Below are positions 26,247 through 34,299 of a stretch of DNA of 64,000 nucleotides, one piece after another (positions within the stretch are counted from its first letter, which is position 1; each line of letters begins with the position of its first letter). A program made the translations under genes and the position numbers. Under the pieces are notes generated by a model. That model saw only the letters and a list, made by a program, of their open reading frames with translations. It did not search any database and was not told the origin of the DNA. Source of the stretch: Streptomyces sp. SID13031 (GTDB lineage: Bacteria > Actinomycetota > Actinomycetes > Propionibacteriales > Kribbellaceae); contig NZ_JAAGLV010000005.1 in assembly GCF_010548305.1 (NCBI RefSeq), positions 186,001 to 250,000 of the forward strand, in the 5' to 3' direction.

Positions 26247-26278
26247 TCCGGACGGTTTGCGGGGACTCGGTGTCCGGA
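26247..26278. terminator. possible weak terminator hairpin after pepN
   Basis: TCCGGAC (26247-26253) and GTCCGGA (26272-26278) form a 7-bp stem with an 18-nt loop just after the pepN stop. The loop is long, so confidence is low. The rest of the 212-nt gap also holds a 7-bp dyad ACCGGCG/CGCCGGT (26370-26392) in front of sepH. Confidence 0.3.
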
Positions 26279-26452
26279 TCACGCGCGGTTGTGACTAGTG
26301 TGACTGAAGTGACGACAAGGACCCTTCTGAGCAGGCAAGATGGGGATTTGTGACGCAACCTCCACAATGACCGGCGGGCACGGCGCGCCGGTCTTGGTCG
26401 AGGCGCAGGTATCGGGAGAGACTGTCAAGAACCGCACAGGAGAACATAGGCA

Positions 26453-27889
26453 ATGCGCGAGGCGAGGCTCGTCGGTCTGAGCCAGGATGGCAAACAGCTC
26501 ATCCTGGCGCTGGCAGAGACGGGTGAGGAGTTCGCCGTCCCGGTCGACGACCGGTTGCGTGCGGCCCTGCGCGGCGACCGTGCCCGACTCGGCCAGCTGG
26601 AGATTCAAATGGAGAGCGCGCTCCGCCCACGAGACATCCAGGCCCGGATCCGGGCCGGCGAGAGTCCCGAGGCGGTCGCTGCCGTCGCCCAGATGCCGAT
26701 GGAGCGGGTGATGGCGTTCGCCGGCCCGGTGCTGGCCGAGCGCAACCACGTCGCGAGCCTGGCCCAGCGCGCGTCCGTCCGCCGTCGCGGTGGCGGTGAC
26801 GCCCCGACGCGCAACCTCGGCGCGTGGGTGACCGAGCGGCTGCGGATCCGGGGCGTCGACCCGGCCTCGGCCGAGTGGGACGCCTGGCGCCGCGACGACG
26901 GCCGCTGGGCCGTGCGGGTGTCGTACTTCGCCGAGGAGAACGACGAGAAGGTCGCCATGTTCGCCTACGACGCGCCGGGACGGTACGCCGTACCGGACGA
27001 CGACGAGGCCCGCTGGCTGGTCGGTGAGCAGGCGCAGGTGATCGCGCCGCAGCCGACGTCGGAGCGGCGGCTCACCGCGGTGGCCGATTTCGACCTGAGC
27101 CTGGCGCCCGACCACGGCGCCGACAGCTACGAGGCCGGCTTCGAGGACACGATCAGCCTGCCGCGCGGGCGGGCGGCCCAGGCCGATCGCGACGCGAACC
27201 GGGACACGGGTCGTGGGTACGGTCGCGACCCGGAGTACGGGACCGCCCGCGACGTGGAGCGGCGCGATGTCGAGCGCGGGCCGCGACGGGTGCACTCGGT
27301 GCCGAGCCCGGATGAAGAGCCGACCCTGATCGACGTACCGATCGAGCCGCCGCCGACGCTGCGTCCGGCGGTCCGTGCGGTCGAGCGCCCGGCTCAGCTC
27401 CCTGTCGAGGCGCCGCCGGTCAGCCCGCCGGAAGAGCGCGCGGCAGCCCCCGAGAACCGCTTCGCCGAACGCCGGATGACCCCACCCGAGCCGCGCCAAC
27501 CCGAGCAGCGCCGCCCGGAGCAGCCGGAACAGCGCCAACCAGAGCAGCGTCAGCCCGAGCGGCGGGAGCCTGAGCAGCGCCAGCCGGAGGTACGCCGCCC
27601 GGAGGTACGTCAGCCTGAGCCGCCGGTGGTCGAGGAGCGTCGGCCGGAGCAGGCGCGGCCAGAGGCTCCCCGTCCTGCCGACCCACGGCCGACGGCTCCG
27701 AAGCCCGCCGACCCACGCCCGACGGCTCCGAAGCCCGCAGAGCCTGCAGCTGAGGCGCCGGCCGAGCCCGTCGCCGAGCCTGCCGCAGCTCAGGCCCCGG
27801 AGGAGAAGAAGAAGCCGGCCAAGCGCGCCTCCAAGCGCGCCAGCGTGCCGAGCTGGGACGAGATCATGTTCGGCAAGAAAGCCGACTGA
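26453..27889 (+). CDS. sepH: septation protein SepH (DUF3071)
   Basis: 478-residue actinobacterial cell-division protein that stimulates FtsZ assembly. The N-terminal DUF3071 domain (about 1-180: MREARLVGLSQDGKQLILA, DIQARIRAGESPEAVA with its HTH-like fold, then the second half with WDAWRRDDGRWAV) is well preserved. Residues about 200-460 are low-complexity Pro/Glu/Arg/Gln, with runs of PEQRQ. The conserved C-terminal end is PSWDEIMFGKK. ATG 26453 has AGGAG upstream. A strong hairpin follows the stop. The gene stands alone, as sepH often does. Confidence 0.95.
   Translation: MREARLVGLSQDGKQLILALAETGEEFAVPVDDRLRAALRGDRARLGQLEIQMESALRPRDIQARIRAGESPEAVAAVAQMPMERVMAFAGPVLAERNHVASLAQRASVRRRGGGDAPTRNLGAWVTERLRIRGVDPASAEWDAWRRDDGRWAVRVSYFAEENDEKVAMFAYDAPGRYAVPDDDEARWLVGEQAQVIAPQPTSERRLTAVADFDLSLAPDHGADSYEAGFEDTISLPRGRAAQADRDANRDTGRGYGRDPEYGTARDVERRDVERGPRRVHSVPSPDEEPTLIDVPIEPPPTLRPAVRAVERPAQLPVEAPPVSPPEERAAAPENRFAERRMTPPEPRQPEQRRPEQPEQRQPEQRQPERREPEQRQPEVRRPEVRQPEPPVVEERRPEQARPEAPRPADPRPTAPKPADPRPTAPKPAEPAAEAPAEPVAEPAAAQAPEEKKKPAKRASKRASVPSWDEIMFGKKAD
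27674..27733 (+). repeat. 30-bp tandem repeat in the SepH linker
   Basis: Two near-identical 30-nt units encode PADPRPTAPK twice, inside a longer region of PEQRQ-type repeats (about 27480-27650). It is typical of an expandable disordered linker and probably does not affect the folded domain. Confidence 0.75.
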
Positions 27890-27905
27890 CCCCTACGAAC
27901 AAGGT

Positions 27906-27940
27906 GTGTGGCGAGCCCACCACTGGTGGGCTCGCCACAC
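27906..27940. terminator. strong hairpin terminator after sepH
   Basis: A perfect 16-bp stem (27906-27921 with 27925-27940, arm GTGTGGCGAGCCCACC) closes a 3-nt loop 17 nt after the sepH stop. There is no T-run, as in many actinobacterial terminators. It separates sepH from the polycysteine micro-ORF promoter. Confidence 0.9.
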
Positions 27941-27980
27941 GCAGCTGTCGCGGACAGGCGTCTCAGATGACGGGCGGTGT

Positions 27981-28017
27981 TTGGCAGCGCGCGTGAGGGT
28001 CTGCCATGATCGTGCGC
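27981..28017 (+). promoter_or_regulatory. predicted promoter of a leaderless transcript
   Basis: TTGGCA (27981-27986, five of six to the -35 consensus) is followed by an 18-nt spacer, CATGAT (28005-28010, four of six to the -10 consensus) and 7 nt. The next base is the A of ATG 28018. That spacing puts the transcription start on the start codon of the polycysteine micro-ORF, so the mRNA would be leaderless. Confidence 0.6.
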
Positions 28018-28056
28018 ATGCGTATCTCGCTGTGTTGTAGCTGTTGTTGTCGCTGA
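28018..28056 (+). CDS. polycysteine leader peptide (predicted cysteine-responsive attenuator)
   Basis: The micro-ORF MRISLCCSCCCR followed by TGA encodes five cysteines in six codons. An in-frame ATG at 28006 would give 16 residues (MIVR added) but overlaps the predicted -10 box. Leaderless short ORFs with Cys runs are known in mycobacteria as cysteine-responsive attenuators: ribosome stalling at Cys codons during shortage changes expression of the genes behind them. Here a GC-rich hairpin starts 4 nt after the stop, and an unrecognised gene begins 79 nt downstream. The peptide itself probably has no function beyond sensing Cys-tRNA. Confidence 0.75.
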   Translation: MRISLCCSCCCR

Positions 28057-28059
28057 CGC

Positions 28060-28075
28060 GCGCCGTCTGAGGCGC
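28060..28075 (+). promoter_or_regulatory. hairpin immediately after the polycysteine micro-ORF
   Basis: GCGCC (28060-28064) and GGCGC (28071-28075) pair around GTCTGA. A translating or stalled ribosome on the micro-ORF would cover or expose this element, so it could be the attenuator stem or a small terminator. It is short, and alternative pairings were not computed. Confidence 0.4.
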
Positions 28076-28135
28076 ACGAGGCCCTGCCATTTCCCCAGGC
28101 CCGCCCGCCGACACCAGCCACACAGGATTGCAGCG

Positions 28136-28546
28136 ATGAACCTTTCTGCCTTGGCCGACCTGCTCGTCTCGCGCGGTCTGCGCCTGCTACCCGGCTCGCA
28201 CGCCGTGCCGGTCGAGCTGCTCGTGCAGTTGCCGGACGCAACGATCGCACGCTTCACCGCCCGCGGTACGACGCTGCGGCTGCGGCACTACTCCCCCGCG
28301 GCGCTCACCTCGATGGTGATCGCCGCGGAGTGTGGTTGCGGTGACCACCACCCGAAGACCGGTCCGGATCGCGTCGCCTTGAGCGCGTTCGCGACGCCGT
28401 TGTCCGAGCACGTGCTGGACGGCGAGCTCGTCTTCGGCTGGACCAGTCACGAAGCCGGCAGCCTCCGCCTCCCCGACGCGCTCCCCCACTTCTTCACCCT
28501 GCTCCCGCTGCTGACCCCCAGCCGCACCCTCATCAGCGTGGCGTGA
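28136..28546 (+). CDS. uncharacterised protein under polycysteine-leader control
   Basis: I do not recognise this 136-residue protein. It has no signal peptide or clear membrane helix. It reads as alpha/beta, with LADLLVSRGLRLLPGSHAVP at the N terminus, a central metal-site-like cluster ECGCGDHHPK (two Cys, Asp, two His), and a hydrophobic C-terminal half ending TLLPLLTPSRTLISVA. The cluster could bind iron or zinc. Start ATG 28136 has AGGA nine bases upstream. Its 3' end overlaps the converging GNAT gene by 14 nt. The preceding polycysteine ORF suggests a role in cysteine or sulfur metabolism, or iron-sulfur handling (inference). Confidence 0.7.
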   Translation: MNLSALADLLVSRGLRLLPGSHAVPVELLVQLPDATIARFTARGTTLRLRHYSPAALTSMVIAAECGCGDHHPKTGPDRVALSAFATPLSEHVLDGELVFGWTSHEAGSLRLPDALPHFFTLLPLLTPSRTLISVA

Positions 28547-28997
28547 GTACTTTCTCGAACCAGTGATCCTGGAACTGGCCGGGCGTCCCGGCCGGCGGCG
28601 GGAGTTCGGCGAAGCCGGCCGAGGTGTACAGAGCCCGTGCCTCGACCAGATCGGTGCGGGTGTCCAGGAAGAGACGGGCAAGGCCCTGTGAGCGGGCCCA
28701 GTCCTCGGCGGCCGCAAGGAGTGCCCGGCCGCCACCGCCACGCCGGTGGTCGGGGTGGACGAAGAAGCGGGTGAGCTCGCCGGTCGGGTAGACCCCGAGA
28801 TGACCGGCCGCGACGCCGTCGGAGCGGAGTACGAGGAAGACGCCGAGACCGATGGCGGGGAACTCCGCGACTGTCAGGTCGATCTCCGCGTCAGTGGTCG
28901 GACGGTCGAAGTAGCGCACCGTCAGCTCGGCGAAGTAGCCACGGATCAGGGCGTTGACGTCTGGGCGCTCGGGCGCCTCGTCGTTGACGGTCCACAT
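28533..28997 (-). CDS. GNAT-family N-acetyltransferase
   Basis: 154-residue acetyltransferase with motif A in LTRFFVHPDHRRGGGGRALL and a C-terminal DLVEARALYTSAGFAEL helix-strand. ATG 28997 is used (MWTVNDEAPERP); GTG 29006 would add three residues. The gene converges on and overlaps the uncharacterised gene at 28136-28546 by 14 nt, and begins 27 nt after the stop of the erythromycin-esterase-like gene on the same strand, so it may be its downstream partner. Substrate unknown. Confidence 0.8.
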   Translation of the reverse strand: MWTVNDEAPERPDVNALIRGYFAELTVRYFDRPTTDAEIDLTVAEFPAIGLGVFLVLRSDGVAAGHLGVYPTGELTRFFVHPDHRRGGGGRALLAAAEDWARSQGLARLFLDTRTDLVEARALYTSAGFAELPPPAGTPGQFQDHWFEKVLTPR

Positions 28998-29024
28998 GGC
29001 CGTCACGGTAACGGTCTGGGCCGC

Positions 29025-30305
29025 TCAGCCGCCTGCGGATTTCGCGGCGGTCTCCTTTTCGGGCAGCGGTACGGACGGGGTCGAGGTCGCGACGTACACC
29101 AGGCCGTCGTACTCCCGGGTCAGCAGTGTCGGCGCGAACTGCATCCGGTAGGTCCAGCGTTGGACGTAGGCGCCGAAGCTGCGGAACATCTGCGGCTCGG
29201 CCAGCCATCTCTTCACCGCGTCCGGCGCGGCGTCGGCGTCGCGCAGGTTGAGCCAATGGTCGCCGGGCGTCGCCGCGGCGAGCTGGCCTTCGAGCGCGTT
29301 GAAGCCGCCGCGGTCGATGTTGTTGGCGATCACCGGGCCGTCCATCGGACCCGGCCACGGACCTGGGCGCAGGCGGCGGGCGCGAAACGCACCAGAGCCG
29401 AAGAGCAGAGCCAGCGCGTAGTACTCCGCCCCGAACCGCTCCCGCAAGTGCTGGCCCATCGGCCGCAGCTCCGCTGACTGCCGGCTGGCCGCCAGATGAC
29501 CGTTGTGCGCCCACACCGCGATCCGCCGCTTCGGATCCTCATCGGCCAGCCGCCCGATCGCCTCGGCCATGTAGGTGTCCCGCACGGCGAACAGCGTCTC
29601 GGCAGGATCCTTGTTCTCCTTCGCGCGGCTGACCAGATCACCGGCCCGCTCGAGAATCCGGGCGTGCCGCAAGACCTCGGCCGAAGCACCCTTGGCCTCC
29701 AGGAACGGGATCAGCTGCTGAGCCTCCCTGACCACCAACCGGTCCTTGTCCGGCGCCGACCCCGGCTGCGCGTCAGACAGAGACCCGAAGCCCTCGTCGA
29801 ACGCCGCCAGCCGATCAGGCACCGACGCCGACAGAAACTCCCGTACTGCGGAAACCGATGCCGCGCACCGCTGCGGGTCGATCCCCACGAAGCCGACCTG
29901 GTCAGCAGCCGCCCGCCCGGTGTTGTAGGCGCGCATCCACTCGACCAGCGCGACGACCTCCTCGGTCCGCCAGGTCCAGAAGCCGAGCCCGGCCACCACG
30001 GTCGTCGCATCTCCGACGCCGTCGCGCACATAGGCGTCGACGGCCGGCGCGGCCGACTCGCTCGCCTCCGTCGCCAGCACCGAATACCCCAGCTCGGTGA
30101 CCAGATACTCGAAGAGCCGGTGCTTCAGCTGGAAGAACTCGCGCGTCCCATGCGTCGCCTCGCCCAGCCCGACCACCCGCACACCGGCCAGCGCCTCGCC
30201 CAGCGGAGCCAGATCCTCGGCGGCCGACCCCGCGACCAGACTCGTCAGCGGGCGCGCAGTACTGGACAGCCACTGCTGGATCTCGGCCAAGCTTTCGGTC
30301 GCCAC
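29025..30305 (-). CDS. erythromycin esterase-like hydrolase
   Basis: 426-residue protein of the Ere-like/PA superfamily, lacking a signal peptide. Family signatures are GLGEATHGTREFF (catalytic Glu49 and His52 region), LATEASES, the aromatic helix WTWRTEEVVALVEWMR, and AVWAHNGHLAASR. Characterised relatives open the macrolactone of erythromycin, but many chromosomal members act on other or unknown substrates. It begins at ATG 30305, only 111 nt from the divergent secreted-polysaccharidase gene. It is probably an independent gene that happens to flank the sugar island. Confidence 0.85.
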   Translation of the reverse strand: MATESLAEIQQWLSSTARPLTSLVAGSAAEDLAPLGEALAGVRVVGLGEATHGTREFFQLKHRLFEYLVTELGYSVLATEASESAAPAVDAYVRDGVGDATTVVAGLGFWTWRTEEVVALVEWMRAYNTGRAAADQVGFVGIDPQRCAASVSAVREFLSASVPDRLAAFDEGFGSLSDAQPGSAPDKDRLVVREAQQLIPFLEAKGASAEVLRHARILERAGDLVSRAKENKDPAETLFAVRDTYMAEAIGRLADEDPKRRIAVWAHNGHLAASRQSAELRPMGQHLRERFGAEYYALALLFGSGAFRARRLRPGPWPGPMDGPVIANNIDRGGFNALEGQLAAATPGDHWLNLRDADAAPDAVKRWLAEPQMFRSFGAYVQRWTYRMQFAPTLLTREYDGLVYVATSTPSVPLPEKETAAKSAGG

Positions 30306-30342
30306 CGGAAAAGCCTATCCAGCCGACCGAATCATCCCGCTC

Positions 30343-30373
30343 TTGAATAAGTAACACGCATGGTTTAACTTAC
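30343..30373 (+). promoter_or_regulatory. regulated promoter with shared operator, copy 1
   Basis: TTGAAT (-35, 30343-30348), a 17-nt spacer and TAACTT (-10, 30366-30371) precede the secreted-protein gene. The 25 bases 30349-30373, covering the whole spacer and the -10, are identical in sequence and orientation to those before the ABC operon (43650-43674, opposite strand). The core is an imperfect dyad: AAGTAACACG, CAT, then GGTTTAACTT, with 7 of 10 pairs. A repressor bound here would block RNA polymerase. The ROK protein at 35953-37227 is the best candidate. Confidence 0.8.
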
Positions 30374-30415
30374 ACGCACCTTAGCTCCTGGCCCGCCACC
30401 GGAGGTTTCCCTGCC

Positions 30416-33400
30416 ATGTCCACAAGACGTCTGCTAGCGGGGCTTGTCCCCGCTCTCCTCCTGGGTGGCGCGCTCGTCGCGACCCCGGCCTACGCGGCAA
30501 CGATGTATCCGAGCGGCGTCGGCGCCGATCTCGGTGCGACCCCGACGACGCTCGGCGTGAAGCCGTCCGCCGGTGCGGACCCGGCCGGCCTGCAGACCGG
30601 TACCGACCAGGGCCGCAACTATTGGCGGACGAACCAGGCCGCCGACACCAGCTACTTCACCTTCGACGTAGATGGTGACTACGTCGGCGAGCTGAAGACC
30701 GATGACGTCGTGGTCACCGTGACCTATCTCGACAGCGGCACGGGCACGCTCCAGCTGCAGTACGACGCGGCCGCCGACCCCGCAGCGCGCGCCGACGACG
30801 TACAGCTGAAGAACACCGGTCTATGGAAGACCGGCACCTTCGCGTTGAACGACATCAAGTTCGCCGACCGCCTCGGTGGTGGCGACCTTCGGGTCCAGGG
30901 CAGCGAGGACATCAGCGTCGCGGGTCTGCGGATCAGTACCGCGGGCGCGTCGGTCGCGCTCGGTGCCTCGCCGGCGCAGAGCGGCATCTCGCCTCGCGCG
31001 GGCGACCGGCCGGAAAACCTGGTCACCGGCGTACAGGACGGTCGGGCGTACTGGCAGACCGATCGGACGGCGCCGGCGCCCGGTACGAACTTCATGTACA
31101 TGAACGTGTCGGACACCTACCTCTACGACAACCACAACCTGGTGCTGGTCAGCATCGACTACTTCGACGAGGGCAACGGGCAGTTCGGTCTGCACTACGA
31201 CTCCCCCGGCGCGACGATCCCGGAGATGTTCAAGAACTCCGAGGTGATCACCTATGGCAACACCTTGACCTGGAAGACCTACACGTTCGCGCTGAGCGAT
31301 GCGGTGATGACGAACCGGTCCAACGGTTCGGACTTCCGGATCCACATCGGTGACGGCGCGGTCGACCTCAAGGTCGCGGCGGTCCGGGTGGCGAAGGTGG
31401 CGACTGTTCTCGACGTCACCGAGGGCCTGGTCGACCTGATCGACGAGGCGGCCCGGGTGCAGAAGGCCGCGCGCGAGGGATCCCGCGACGGCCAGTTCCC
31501 GGTTGGCAGCCGGGCGACCTTCTTGCAAGCGATCAACGACGCGCGCGCTGTCGCGACCACCCCGAACGTCACCGACGTGCAGGTGAAGGCCGGGTTGCAG
31601 GCGCTGCAGACGAAGCTGGACGCCTTCAACTCCGCCATCGTCGACACCAACTTCGCATCAGCCGGTACTGCGAGCGCGAGCAGCGGCAACGCGGCCGCGA
31701 ACGCCAATGACGGCAATCACCAGACCACCTGGACGAGCGGCGCCGGCGACTCCTGGCTGCAGGTCGATCTCAAGGAGGCCCGCGCTGTGAACGATGTCCG
31801 GGTCGAGTGGGCGCAGACGTCGTCGCCCGATTACACCGTGCAGGTGTCGAACGACGGCAGCAGCTTCACCACGGTCGGCCGGACTGGTTCTCCTGGTGCC
31901 AACCAGTTCAGCAAGACCCGGTTCGCGACCGTCGAGGCGCGTTATGTCCGGGTCGCATTGACCGGCGCCGACAACTTCACGGTCAAGGAGCTCCAGCTTC
32001 GCGAGTCGCCGGTCGTGACGCCGAAACCGAAGCTGATCGACACGGTCAACCCGACCGAGGACGGTGTGGTCGCCGACTTCGACGCGACTGAGTTCGGCGC
32101 GGACCGTACCGGCCGCGCGGATTCGACCAAGGCGATCCAGAGCGCGATCTACGCCTGCCAGGACGCCGGTGGCGGCACGGTCTGGCTTCCGGTCGGCAAG
32201 TACCTGGTCACCGACACCGTCGAGGTGCACGCCTTCTGCACCCTGCGCGGCGACCGGCGCGATCCGGACAAGCCTGGCAACCACCACGGGGACTACGGCA
32301 CCACCATCGTCGCAGACCTTGCCTCCGGCAACGATGGTCCGTCCTTGTTCCGGATCGGCGGCTCGGCCGGCGTGATCGGCGTGACGACGTACTACCCGCG
32401 GCAGAGTGCGACTACGCCGATCCCGTATGGCTACACCTTCGAGATCCCCGGCGGCGCCTGGATCGGCAACGAGAACTACATGATGTCGACCGTCTCCGAC
32501 GTCACCATGCTCAACTCGTACCGTGGGATCGGGGTCAGCACCTTCCCCAACGATCACGGCAACGCGCCCAGCTCCGGCCAGGTGCACGAGTCGACGACGA
32601 TCCGCAATATCCGGGGAACCGCTCTCTTCGAGGGCGCCCGCGCGTACAACGGCGCGGACGTCGGCACCTGGGAGAACGTGACCTTCAGCAACGCGTACTG
32701 GGCCGCGGCCCGTTCCTTCAACCCACCGGCCCGTGCCACCCTCGATGCCTGGACCCGGGCCAACGGCACCGGTCTGGTGCTCGGCGACCTCGAGTGGGAC
32801 CAGTTCCACAAGATCACGCTCTCCGACTACAAGATCGGCATCCACGTCGTCGCCGGGCAGCGTGCTCAGTTCACCGGGAGCTTCCTGCAGCCCGACGTAC
32901 GGCGTACCGGGACGGCACTCAAGGTGGACGTGATGGACGACCGGTGGGGGCTCACCCTGGCCGGCGGCCTGCTGGAGGGCGATCAAGGGATCCAGAACGA
33001 CTCCCGCGGCTATGTGAAGGTCACCGGCACCACAGTCACCGGGACTGTCGCGGGCATCGTGCACCGGATGGCCGGCACCGCGCCGACCTACACCCAAAGT
33101 GCGCTCCCCAGCCCGGCCGAGGATGTTCTGTCCGTCGTGGATGCGCCGCACGGCGTCGGTTATCTCCCGGCCGCGGACGCGACCAACGCAATCCAGAAGA
33201 CGCTGGACAAGGCCGGCCGAGCCGGTGGCGGGATCGTGTACCTCCCGGCCGGCTGGTACCGGATCAGTGGCCACCTGAGCGTTCCTGCGAAGGTGGAACT
33301 GCGCGGCGCCTCCGCTGTTCCGAACCGTGATCAGGGCGGAGCCAGCGGCGACACGGTCTTGCACGCCTTCGAGGGACGCAACACCGCCGCTCCGGACACG

Positions 33401-34285
33401 GCGACCGCCTTCGTGACGCTGGGCGGCAAGAAGGCGGGGCTGCGCGGGCTGCGCGTCTTCTACCCCGAGCAGAACCCGGGCAAGGCCGAGGGCGTCGTGC
33501 CCTACCCGTACGCCGTCCGCGGCAACGGCTCGGCCACGTACGTGATCAACGCGGGCTTCCCGAACGCGTGGAACGGCGTCGACCTCACCACCTTCCGCAA
33601 CGACGGGTTCGTCGTCCGGAAGATCGCCGGTGCGTTCTTCGACCACGCGATCGCCGTCGGGCGCAGTACCGGCGGGCGGATCGAGGGCGTGCTGTCCAAC
33701 GGCAACGCGGTCACCCGGATCGGGTACCAGGAGCCGAACTGGATGAACGAGGGCAGCATCTTCGAGCTGGTGATCGACAAGTACATGCGCAAGACGGCCA
33801 AGATCGTCACCGTCGACGGCGCTCGCGGCCTGACCCTGTTCAACGTCTTCGCGTACGGGTTCCACGACGGGCTGGTCGTCAACGACGGTCAGGTGGACGC
33901 GTTCAACCTGGGCACCGACAACCTCGGCGACGGCGGCTTCACGGTGAAGGTCGTCAAGGGTGACGTCGAGGCGACCAACCTGGCCCGCTACAACGGCGCG
34001 ACCAGCACCGGGCCGGTGACGCTGCACAACGTGATGGTGATCAACGTCGTCCAGCGGCACGTCTCGGTCGCGGCGGCCGGCAACGGCACGGTGAAGATCG
34101 CCGGGAACGAGTCCGAGCCGGGGACGTACGAGATCGGCGCGCAGGTGACCGTGACAGCCACGCCTGCGTCGGATAGCGTTTTCCAGAACTGGACCGTGGG
34201 CGGCGCGGTGGTCTCCACCGACGCGTCGTACACCTTGGCGGTGACCGCGGACCAGGTGCTGACAGCGAACTTCTCGACGAAATAG
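30416..34285 (+). CDS. large secreted polysaccharide-active protein: CBM32-like domain and two pectate-lyase-3-like beta-helices
   Basis: 1289 residues with signal peptide 1-27 (cleavage after AYA). Two homologous beta-sandwich-like repeats follow (about 30-175 and 178-330; each with a GR.YW.T block, then VTYLDSGTG or IDYFDEGNG). Next come a FIVAR-like helical piece (335-405) and an F5/8 type C/CBM32-like domain (410-530, DGNHQTTWTSGAGDSWLQVD). Two right-handed beta-helix regions of the pectate-lyase-3/GH28-related kind start at VADFDATEFGADRTGRADST and near YLPAADATNAIQKTL. The protein ends in a short InlB-like bacterial repeat (ITVTATPASDSVFQNW-type). It probably binds and cleaves plant or microbial polysaccharide outside the cell. 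ATG 30416 has GGAGG 10 nt upstream. The exact bond cleaved cannot be assigned. Confidence 0.8.
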   Translation: MSTRRLLAGLVPALLLGGALVATPAYAATMYPSGVGADLGATPTTLGVKPSAGADPAGLQTGTDQGRNYWRTNQAADTSYFTFDVDGDYVGELKTDDVVVTVTYLDSGTGTLQLQYDAAADPAARADDVQLKNTGLWKTGTFALNDIKFADRLGGGDLRVQGSEDISVAGLRISTAGASVALGASPAQSGISPRAGDRPENLVTGVQDGRAYWQTDRTAPAPGTNFMYMNVSDTYLYDNHNLVLVSIDYFDEGNGQFGLHYDSPGATIPEMFKNSEVITYGNTLTWKTYTFALSDAVMTNRSNGSDFRIHIGDGAVDLKVAAVRVAKVATVLDVTEGLVDLIDEAARVQKAAREGSRDGQFPVGSRATFLQAINDARAVATTPNVTDVQVKAGLQALQTKLDAFNSAIVDTNFASAGTASASSGNAAANANDGNHQTTWTSGAGDSWLQVDLKEARAVNDVRVEWAQTSSPDYTVQVSNDGSSFTTVGRTGSPGANQFSKTRFATVEARYVRVALTGADNFTVKELQLRESPVVTPKPKLIDTVNPTEDGVVADFDATEFGADRTGRADSTKAIQSAIYACQDAGGGTVWLPVGKYLVTDTVEVHAFCTLRGDRRDPDKPGNHHGDYGTTIVADLASGNDGPSLFRIGGSAGVIGVTTYYPRQSATTPIPYGYTFEIPGGAWIGNENYMMSTVSDVTMLNSYRGIGVSTFPNDHGNAPSSGQVHESTTIRNIRGTALFEGARAYNGADVGTWENVTFSNAYWAAARSFNPPARATLDAWTRANGTGLVLGDLEWDQFHKITLSDYKIGIHVVAGQRAQFTGSFLQPDVRRTGTALKVDVMDDRWGLTLAGGLLEGDQGIQNDSRGYVKVTGTTVTGTVAGIVHRMAGTAPTYTQSALPSPAEDVLSVVDAPHGVGYLPAADATNAIQKTLDKAGRAGGGIVYLPAGWYRISGHLSVPAKVELRGASAVPNRDQGGASGDTVLHAFEGRNTAAPDTATAFVTLGGKKAGLRGLRVFYPEQNPGKAEGVVPYPYAVRGNGSATYVINAGFPNAWNGVDLTTFRNDGFVVRKIAGAFFDHAIAVGRSTGGRIEGVLSNGNAVTRIGYQEPNWMNEGSIFELVIDKYMRKTAKIVTVDGARGLTLFNVFAYGFHDGLVVNDGQVDAFNLGTDNLGDGGFTVKVVKGDVEATNLARYNGATSTGPVTLHNVMVINVVQRHVSVAAAGNGTVKIAGNESEPGTYEIGAQVTVTATPASDSVFQNWTVGGAVVSTDASYTLAVTADQVLTANFSTK

Positions 34286-34299
34286 CTTGAAGGGGCGAG

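Noticed and set aside
26370..26392. Dyad ACCGGCG/CGCCGGT upstream of sepH as a riboswitch or operator
   Set aside because: Short and fully GC-rich, expected often by chance in this genome; only mentioned with the gap.
28136..28546. Cysteine dioxygenase identity for the gene after the polycysteine leader
   Set aside because: Tempting from context, but the cupin motifs of cysteine dioxygenase are absent; left as unknown.
31658..34060. 800-codon open reading on the minus strand under the secreted protein
   Set aside because: His/Arg/Asp/Val-biased composition typical of antisense readings in GC-rich DNA; no domain, and the plus strand encodes recognisable domains throughout.
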